From Bondarzewia mesenterica (taxonomy: Eukaryota > Basidiomycota > Agaricomycetes > Russulales > Bondarzewiaceae), in contig SGPL01000005.1 in assembly GCA_004802705.1 (NCBI GenBank), forward strand, positions 62,001 to 126,000: 64,000 nt of DNA, read 5' to 3'. Each line of letters starts with the position of its first letter. Within the stretch, counting starts at the first letter, position 1. The notes under the pieces are model-generated. The model saw only the letters and a list, made by a program, of their open reading frames with translations, did not search any database and was not told the origin of the DNA. Of this stretch, positions 57,216 through 64,000 are shown piece after piece. The translations under genes and the position numbers were made by a program.

Positions 57216-60200
57216 ATGCTAGGACTGCTACAGACATTGTCCTCTGTGGAAGCCATGTTTGTGCAGCGGAGATTTCTCGTGACTCACTTATGCCTTCTTG
57301 TCCTTTCCGTGCTTGCAAGTCACGCACCGCCTGCAACATTTCAAGATCCCAAGAGCAAAGCTGTAGATCACATCAATCCGTACGTATGCTCTTGTTTCTG
57401 CTACGGCACAGATATCATCGAACACGTTCCTGAGTCGCTCGAGTGCGTGTCTTCTCGCACGAACTGCCGTGCTCGGAGACAAATCGGCGGATAACTGACG
57501 CGACGTTGTCGGTATTCTTTCTTCCATGATGTGCATGTGGTCTATCGTTTTCTTTGCCTCGCTTACTGTCAAAATTTATCACTTATAACTTGAATAGGCT
57601 TATAGGAAATGGAGGGGATACACCAAATGGCTCTGGAGGCATGATCCCGAGCACCGCTCCTCCGTTTGCTATGACAAGATGGGTCGCACAGACCCCGTGA
57701 AAACTACGTGTCCATGACGCCGTATAATTACACCGATATGTCCATTCATGGCTTCCAGGGAACTCACCAGCCAGCTATATGGATGGGCGAGAGCGGCCAG
57801 GTTGTCGTGGTACCTGGTGCTGGCCAGGTTCGGAGCGTCTTCGAGCAAAGGGGAATGAACTTCAGCCACGAAGACGAGGTTCTGACCCCCAGCTACTACA
57901 AATCTATTTTATCAGCTATAGAAGGGGGCACAATTGTCGCCGAACAGAGCGCCAGTAGGTCATGGCTTTAAACATTATCACAATTCCATCGCGGTGATTT
58001 AGCACTGTGATCCTAGGTTCTCGTGTTGGTCACTTGAGATTTACATTCAGCAACACGAACGCTCCATATGTTCTTCTTGAAGCCACGCGTGCCTCGGTCG
58101 TAGGGTCTGCGGATACATCAAATCTCACTTATCCCTTCGGCAGTATCTCAATCGACCCCTTAAACCAAGAGATAACAGGCTCGAATCCTGAGAGACAGGA
58201 CTTCATCATTGGACCTAACCCGGCACCGTCATTCCGCGGTTACTTCTGCGCACGCTTCGATGCGCCTTTTGCAGGCTGGGGAACATTCGCCAATGGCACA
58301 TCGTATCCTAATGAGAAGGAGCGCAACGGAACTATGCTAAGTGGATACGCTTCGTTCGAAAAAGACACGCGCGTGGCGAATGTGCGCGTCGGAGTATCCT
58401 TCATCTCTGTTGAGCAGGCTCGGAGAAACCTGGACAGCGAAATTCCGGATGGAACTACGCTGGAACAGACGGCGAGGAATACTCGGGCAGAGTGGGCAGA
58501 GAAGCTGGATCGAATCGCAGTCAAGGGTGCATCTCAAGACGACTTGGCTGTGTTATACACGGCAGTGTTCCATTCACTTCAGGTGATTTTCTTCACGCCT
58601 ATAGCTGCTTTTGGTTATGGCTGAATTAGGACAGTACCCGTATGAACAAAGCGAGTACGGACATTATTATTCTGGTTACGACGACACCGTGCATGAGGGA
58701 GAGTCATACACAGGATATTCCATCTGGGTATGCTTGTTCGATTTAATTTTGGCCGACGTTGACGACTAGTTGACAGGATACTTTCCGAGCTGCATGGGCC
58801 TGGCAAATTCTCCTCGCACCAGAAAGGATTCCTGGCATGGTGCAAAGCATGGTGCAAGATTACAAAGAAGTGAGCTTTGATCACATTCACTATTCTCTAT
58901 ACTGGAAGACTTGTTTCAGGGTGGATGGCTGCCGATGTGGAAAAACATAGTGGGTACGTGGAAAGCTCTCAAATGAGGATTTGTCACGGCCTACTGTTTT
59001 TATCTATTCGAATACAGAGACAAACATCATGGTGAGAGACAATTTGATTGTGCGTACGAATTCCACTTACCTCCAGGTCTCAGGTCGGTACCCATGCGGA
59101 CTCGTTGATTGCTGAGGCCGTCCTCAAAAACATCACCGGCTTCGACCTTGAAACGGCATATGAAGCAGTCCACAAAGATGCGACCGTACCACCGGTAGAT
59201 GATGACACCATCTCGTGCGTCTCCCTATTGAAGCGAAAGACCTGATCGAGCGTTCGAATATTATCACAGATACTATGACAGAGAAGAACATGTCGGTTAC
59301 GAAGTCCGCGCCGGGTTATCGTTAGTGTACGAGACTAAAGGATGGGTAGCCGACAATATTCATTCCGAGTCAGCTTCGCGGACTCTGGATTATGCCTGTT
59401 CGTTCATTGCTTACCCGTTCCATGTTTTCTGACGACAATTCTGCGTCTAGACGACGACTTTGCCGTTTCTGTTCTCGCATCGTTGCTGAACAAGACCGAA
59501 GACGCGCAATTCTTCCGCAACCGCTCCATGAGGGCGCCGTTCACTATCTTCAATAATGATTCCGGTTTTATGGAAGCCAGGAACGCTGACGGCTCGTGGG
59601 CGGGCGAGAATGCGGGCTGGACAGAGGGCGACAAATGGGCATATTCTTTCGACGTGGTGCATGCAATAGACGAACTCATTGAAGCCAGAGGTGGCAAAGC
59701 GGCGTTTGTCAGAAGTTTGGATGCGCACTTCGATGGCGGTGAGCCTGTCGATATGTCTCGCATCTGCTTGAGTCTGCCATTGATGTGCATGATCTAGGCC
59801 ATAATGATCATACGAATGAAGTAAGTGGCAGCGATCACCTAGAATATCTGCGTGCATCTGACCGGCTCATGTAGCCATCGCATCATATTCCATATCTCTA
59901 TGCCCTTGCTAGAGCAGCATCAACGGGGCAAGAACGCATCCGCGATGTCACTTTCAAAAATTACAACAACACTGTTGACGGGCTCTCCGGTGTAAGTGCT
60001 TTTCCTGCATCAAATATAAATGATATCTTCATAATTGGTGGTCTTTTGAAGAACGAAGATTGTGGACAGATGAGTGCTTGGTACATCTTCAGTGCCATGG
60101 GGTTCTACCCTGTGAACCCCGTTTCCGGCGAATATGTGATCGGATCGTGCGTCTCTAGACTTTCCGTATTCGCTATCCTCAGCTGACAATTCCTACCTGA

Positions 60201-60447
60201 CCTGATCAGGCCTCTTTTCGATGAGATGAGCCTTCGGATACCTGGTGCCCGTTCACCTCTTCGTATCACGTCTCTCGGCGCACCCACGAAGGCATATGTC
60301 CAGTCAGTGACTGTCAATGGGGAACACCTCAACGATCCTATCATCAAGCATGAGCAGATTGCTCACGGTGGAGAGATCGTTATTATGATGAGTTCTCAGC
60401 CACAGGAATGGGCTTCTGAGACACTCATTGGCCAGGTCAGTAGTTAG
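57216..60447 (+). CDS. Secreted GH92 alpha-1,2-mannosidase
   Basis: Multi-exon. The signal peptide probably starts at the second ATG (57255; MFVQRRFLVTHLCLLVLSVL), but the longer start is in frame. GH92 landmarks: NPLIGNGGDTPNGSGGMIPS, MTPYNYTDMSIHGFQGTHQP, LHSLQYPYEQSEYGHYY-like segment, YDDTVHEGESYTGYSIWDTF, GWLPMWKNI, VGTHADSLIAEA, VGYEVRAGLSLVYETKGW, ENAGWTEGDKWAYSFDV, GHNDHTNEPSHHIPYLYALA and the hallmark NEDCGQMSAWYIFSAMGFYP. GH92 enzymes are Ca2+-dependent exo-mannosidases that trim N-glycans or mannoproteins. Many N-glycosylation sequons fit secretion. One extra C in the run 57693-57696 breaks the frame before NYVSMTPYNY. Confidence 0.93.
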
Positions 60448-60835
60448 TCGATGCAGTTGAACAAGTAACCGTAGTGCTGCCATATCTTTGCACGAGTTAC
60501 AATGATCGAGAACGCGGAGTGATTGGTAGGACGGTAGCTTGAAGTGACTAACTTGCAGTCCATGTATTCCTCGTGAAGTTGCCCATATACTGTACCTACC
60601 AATTTACGGCCCTGCGCTGTGTTCGGATAAGTTCCGTGCCAACTTATCCTGCACTTACTTGCCCTGGTAAGGTATGTACATTAGTCCCTTGACGACTGTC
60701 TGTCTCAGTCCGTGTACACTACTTGACGGTGAGTACGGTTCAGTCTGCAAAAAGGAATGAGATCCAATGTTACATCGCTCGAAATACATACAAAGTGTCA
60801 CGAAAAGGAAAAGAAAAGGTGACAAAGAAGCAATT
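60448..60835. other. Convergent 3' intergenic region
   Basis: Lies between the stops of the mannosidase (+) and the DNAJC3-like gene (-). No gene is seen. Confidence 0.5.
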
Positions 60836-62682
60836 TCAGTGCCCGCGTCCATTCTGCGTGAAATGGAACTGGAACCCGCTTCCAGCGTGTTGGAAGAACT
60901 GGAACGGATTGCCTCCATGGAACGTGTTGGCACCGCCGAACGGGTTCCCGCCCTGTTGACCGCCCATGGGATCGTTGGGATCATCGCCGTTGTCGAAGCG
61001 CTGCCGCAGCTCAGGGTTGGAGAGAACCTCGTAAGCTTCATTAACGGCCGCCATCTTCGCCTCGCTGCCACCCTTGTCTGGATGCGCTTTTTTTCGTCGC
61101 ATTGCGACTGAAAGGGGGTGAACACGCAAGCCAGCTGGTGGAAATTAGAATACGCACTATGCTTTCTTGATCGTCTTCTCGTCAGCATCACGCGCGACAT
61201 CCAGGACTTTGTAGTAATCTTTTTGTCGCGATTGCTTCAATAGACGCTGAGCTTTCTGTAGGCGGGCGTGGATCTAGAGCAAGATGATCAGCCAGCTGCA
61301 GATGTCGACAAGGGCAGCTCACGTACTTCACGGTTACCTCCACCACTCGCGTCCCACGCGCGCTCGAACATCAGCACGGCTTCTTCCCATTGCTCCCGAG
61401 CGAGCAATGCCTCTCCCTTACCCAGCAATCCGTCAATATCACGGTCCATATCGGCCATCCTCAACAGCTCATCGCACCACCGCTCTCCCGCGCGAGCCTG
61501 GCTGAGCTGGAGATACGAACGGCATAGTGCACGCATAACATCCTGACGTCGCGGGCTCGCAAGGCGTGGTGGAGTGATAGGGATGTTCAATGGGAGCTCG
61601 AGCATAGATGGTGCGGCATTAGAATCGAGTGCGCTGTCGAACGTCGCGAGGAAGCCGGTGCCTGGCGAGCTCGGAGACGCGTCTTTCGACGCAGAACCTA
61701 AGAGGAAGCCGACAATGCCCTTCCAGTCTTCTGAAGCCATGAACTTGTCAAGCTTCGCGAAGGACTTGTCAAGGGACTTGACGAGACGATGTGCGCTTGC
61801 GCACGGCTTAGAGTCGGGATCGAAATGCAGACATTGCTTAAGTGCAGAAAGGGGAGTATTAGACGCGGGCATGTAAAAGTAAGAAAGACGGAATATGCGA
61901 AGAAAGGCTGCGGTCGAGGGGTGCGTGATATGGGATAATCGGCTGTTCAAACAAAGCGGCATTAACGGCAGTGCTCATTTTTTTGAGAGAGAACAAATCA
62001 CGCACTTTAAGTCTCCCACGGCTTGCTCGAAATCCCCAGCTGCCAGAGCACAGTAGGCTCTTTGTTGTCGAATATTCACTGAATGCGATGCGGTCTTCAG
62101 CGCCTGGGTTGCGGCCTCTTCGCAGGCCGTCCACAGTTTGGCTCTCTGCGCTTTTGCAACCTTCTTGGCCGCCATTTCGCCGTCCGACACGTCGAGGAGA
62201 AGGTCCATAGCCGTTTTGTCCGTTTTGTTTTTGGCCTGATAGCGCTTCAGCGCGTCCCGCGCGTCAGACCACCGTCCCTCCTTCGCAAATATCTTGGCCT
62301 TCATGAGGTACGCCCCAGTAAACGTTTCAGAGGTAAGTGCCAGGACTTGGTCGAAGTCCGCAAGAGCGTTTGCGTGCCGGCCAAGCGAGAAATAGGCAGT
62401 CGCTCGTTTATAATACAATGCATAGTCGGCGGGCGATTGTGCTGCAGAAATAACGTATAAAGTGAAGCACATGTAAGGCAAAGCCATTACAACTTACTTA
62501 TAGCTTCTGTATAAGCAGCAGCAGCATCGTTAAACTGTCCCGAAGATAATAGAACATTGGCACGGTTTATCAAGGGCATAAGCCCTGGTGGATACAGCGC
62601 AGCACCTCCATTTGGGTCTGCGTAGGACGAAGCAATAAAAGACAGGAGAAAAAAGACCGTAAAGCACCGCGAATGTGTGCAT
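60836..62682 (-). CDS. ER-luminal TPR/J-domain co-chaperone (DNAJC3/P58IPK type)
   Basis: Starts with a signal peptide (MHTFAVLYGLF, then LLSFIASSYA). TPR repeats follow: DPNGGAALYPPGLMPLINRA, NVLLSSGQFNDAAAAYTEAI, YYKRATAYFSLGRHANALAD, YLMKAKIFAKEGRWSDARDA, QQRAYCALAAGDFEQAVGDL and LGKGEALLAREQWEEAVLMF. The J domain near the end reads KDYYKVLDVARDADEKTIKK, then AYRNATKK and HPDKGGSEAKMAAVNEAYEV with an intact HPD. It closes with a Gly/Phe-rich tail (GGANTFHGGNPFQFFQ). Such proteins assist BiP with unfolded proteins in the ER. Two homopolymer breaks: a T6 (minus strand; A run 62649-62654) inside the signal peptide and an A7 (61088-61094) before HPD. Confidence 0.9.
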
Positions 62683-62911
62683 TAGGAGGAGAAAATGGAA
62701 CTCTAGAGGGAAGCTGTATTGCCAGAAGACCGTCAGTAGTTGAATTCTGAACAGACACGTTGCCGAACGGAAAGAGAAAGCCGTTCTCATCACGTGCTGA
62801 AGCGCTGACGGTTTGTCGAACAATTCGCATTTTTCACGTACATACATGCATACAACAAAGCCACCACGCTTATCACGAGTACATCACAAGAAGAGAATTT
62901 CGGCGATCACG

Positions 62912-64000
62912 CTACAGCAACAACTCGCTCGCCTTCGCAATAGCTTGCGCTTCTGCCTCGCTTGCGTCCTCCGGGACCTCAAAAGGCAAGAACCCCAGCA
63001 TACGCTTGCCTTCAACGCTCGCAATATCCTGGAATGCTCCCCGATTGATAAACTGAGACTCGCCTTCCCCTCCAGGGAAATCACTGTCAGATAAGAAAGC
63101 GAAAGATTGATACTCTTCATCATATCCGCAAAAATTGAATGCACGTACGGAGCGGGAAGACCACGGATGAAGTTATTCCTCTGGTCTCTCAGATAATCGG
63201 CACTTGAAGCCCGAGTCGGTGAATCCCAAGGGTTTACAAAAAATTGTAGAAAAACTCACTTGTGGACCGTCAAGGGTACTGCAGGTATGTAAAGCACAGA
63301 CGAATCATTTTTTCCTGTATGCTCGCCTTCAACTGCATGGATAACATCGCAGTGCCCTATGAATTGTATGTGAGCACTGCTTCAGAAATTCATTTTTAAT
63401 AATCCTTTACAGAAGATCTGATCGCCCGGCTCTACTTTTGGTGCTGACACCATTGTGCGCTCGAGTTGCAAGTGCGGATGTAAAGATGGGTTCAATTCTT
63501 GTGTCTTGCCCATGACACTGCCAGGGAATGCCGTGCTCTCGAGATCGGGCACCCAGTCGCGGAGGGAGCGGCCCTGTTGCGGACGGAAGAAAGGACGAAG
63601 CATCAAGTAGGCAGATGCTAAAGGAAGCATCGGACAGACGCGCAAGGTGCCTTCAGATGGGCCAGTAGTTGAGAGCGAAGTCCAACCTTGCCAAGGACGG
63701 AAGACCGTGCATTGATTTCTAGTTCATGGACGTTAGCGGGACGGAAATTCACGGACGATACACTATACTACGAATACTTACGCGGCATCGTATAAATCCT
63801 GGTTGGAATTGATTCTTGGGGACGCGTCGAACGGATCGTGCTCTGTCCACTTACCCGCGAAGATGTTCTTGAAGCAAGACCTAAATTGTGGGTCCTCCCA
63901 TCGCTCAATCGAACCGCCGTCAATGTGGGGTCCAAGAACAAACGAGCTATCACCAGGCGACCTGATCCGGAAGCGGTCATAGTAGGAGATCGGTGTGCGT
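62912..64000 (-). CDS. DUF1479 family protein (YbiU-like), 5' end off the contig
   Basis: The gene enters from the right edge and ends at TAG 62912-62914. Visible segments: RIRSPGDSSFVLGPHIDGGS (HxD-type metal site), IERWEDPQFRSCFKNIFAGK, TEHDPFDASPRINSNQDLYD, CTVFRPWQGWTSLSTTGPSE, LPLASAYLMLRPFFRPQQGR, TMVSAPKVEPGDQIF, VLYIPAVPL-type end of the core, then SFAFLSDSDFPGGEGESQFI and KRMLGFLPFEVPEDASEAEA. DUF1479 proteins are predicted Fe(II)/2-oxoglutarate-dependent-like enzymes of unknown substrate. The N-terminus is missing from this window. Confidence 0.85.

Noticed and set aside
1..64000. CRISPR arrays, bacterial operons or ribosome binding sites
   Set aside because: The window is eukaryotic (spliceosomal introns throughout), and no regularly spaced repeats were seen.

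Overview
This is a draft contig from a filamentous basidiomycete, most likely an Agaricomycete. The signs are dense genes with many short (50-70 nt) GT-AG introns, a 7TM family (DUF6534 type) and large atypical G-alpha proteins typical of mushrooms, a desaturase fused to cytochrome b5, and many P450s. Four N characters and at least a dozen one-base, mostly homopolymer frame breaks inside conserved genes point to sequencing indels, so small frameshifts here should not be read as biology without checking.

0-21 kb is a core-gene region: a J-domain protein (-), a possible 83-aa gene (-), the splicing factor Saf4/CCDC130 (-), ribosomal protein uS10/RPS20 (+), an inositol-polyphosphate 5-phosphatase (-), an SH3 protein of the LSB1/PIN3 type (-), a CWH43-like GPI-lipid remodelling membrane protein (+) that ends abruptly against an atypical G-alpha gene (+), two doubtful small ORFs and a delta-9 fatty-acid desaturase (+).

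22-53 kb is an accessory region. It holds a decayed hybrid histidine kinase (-), an aldo/keto reductase (-), a UbiA-superfamily prenyltransferase or terpene cyclase (-) divergent from a P450 (+), a glutathione S-transferase-like protein (-), an ICMT-type isoprenylcysteine/phospholipid methyltransferase (-), two paralogous 7TM proteins (+) on either side of a SAM methyltransferase (-), two paralogous alpha/beta hydrolases in opposite orientation with different N-terminal targeting, a second P450 (+) and a secreted GMC oxidoreductase (+). Together these look like a terpenoid or meroterpenoid biosynthetic cluster: UbiA would make the skeleton, and the P450s, AKR, GMC enzyme, methyltransferases, GST and hydrolases would tailor it. 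The product cannot be read from the sequence.

53-57 kb is a scarred interval: an AT-rich, palindrome-rich island, a methyltransferase-like scrap, and a guanine deaminase pseudogene with two nonsense codons that runs into the tail of a P450. From 57 kb to the right edge, conserved genes return: a secreted GH92 alpha-mannosidase (+), an ER-luminal TPR/J-domain co-chaperone of the DNAJC3 type (-) and the 3' part of a DUF1479 protein (-) that runs off the contig.
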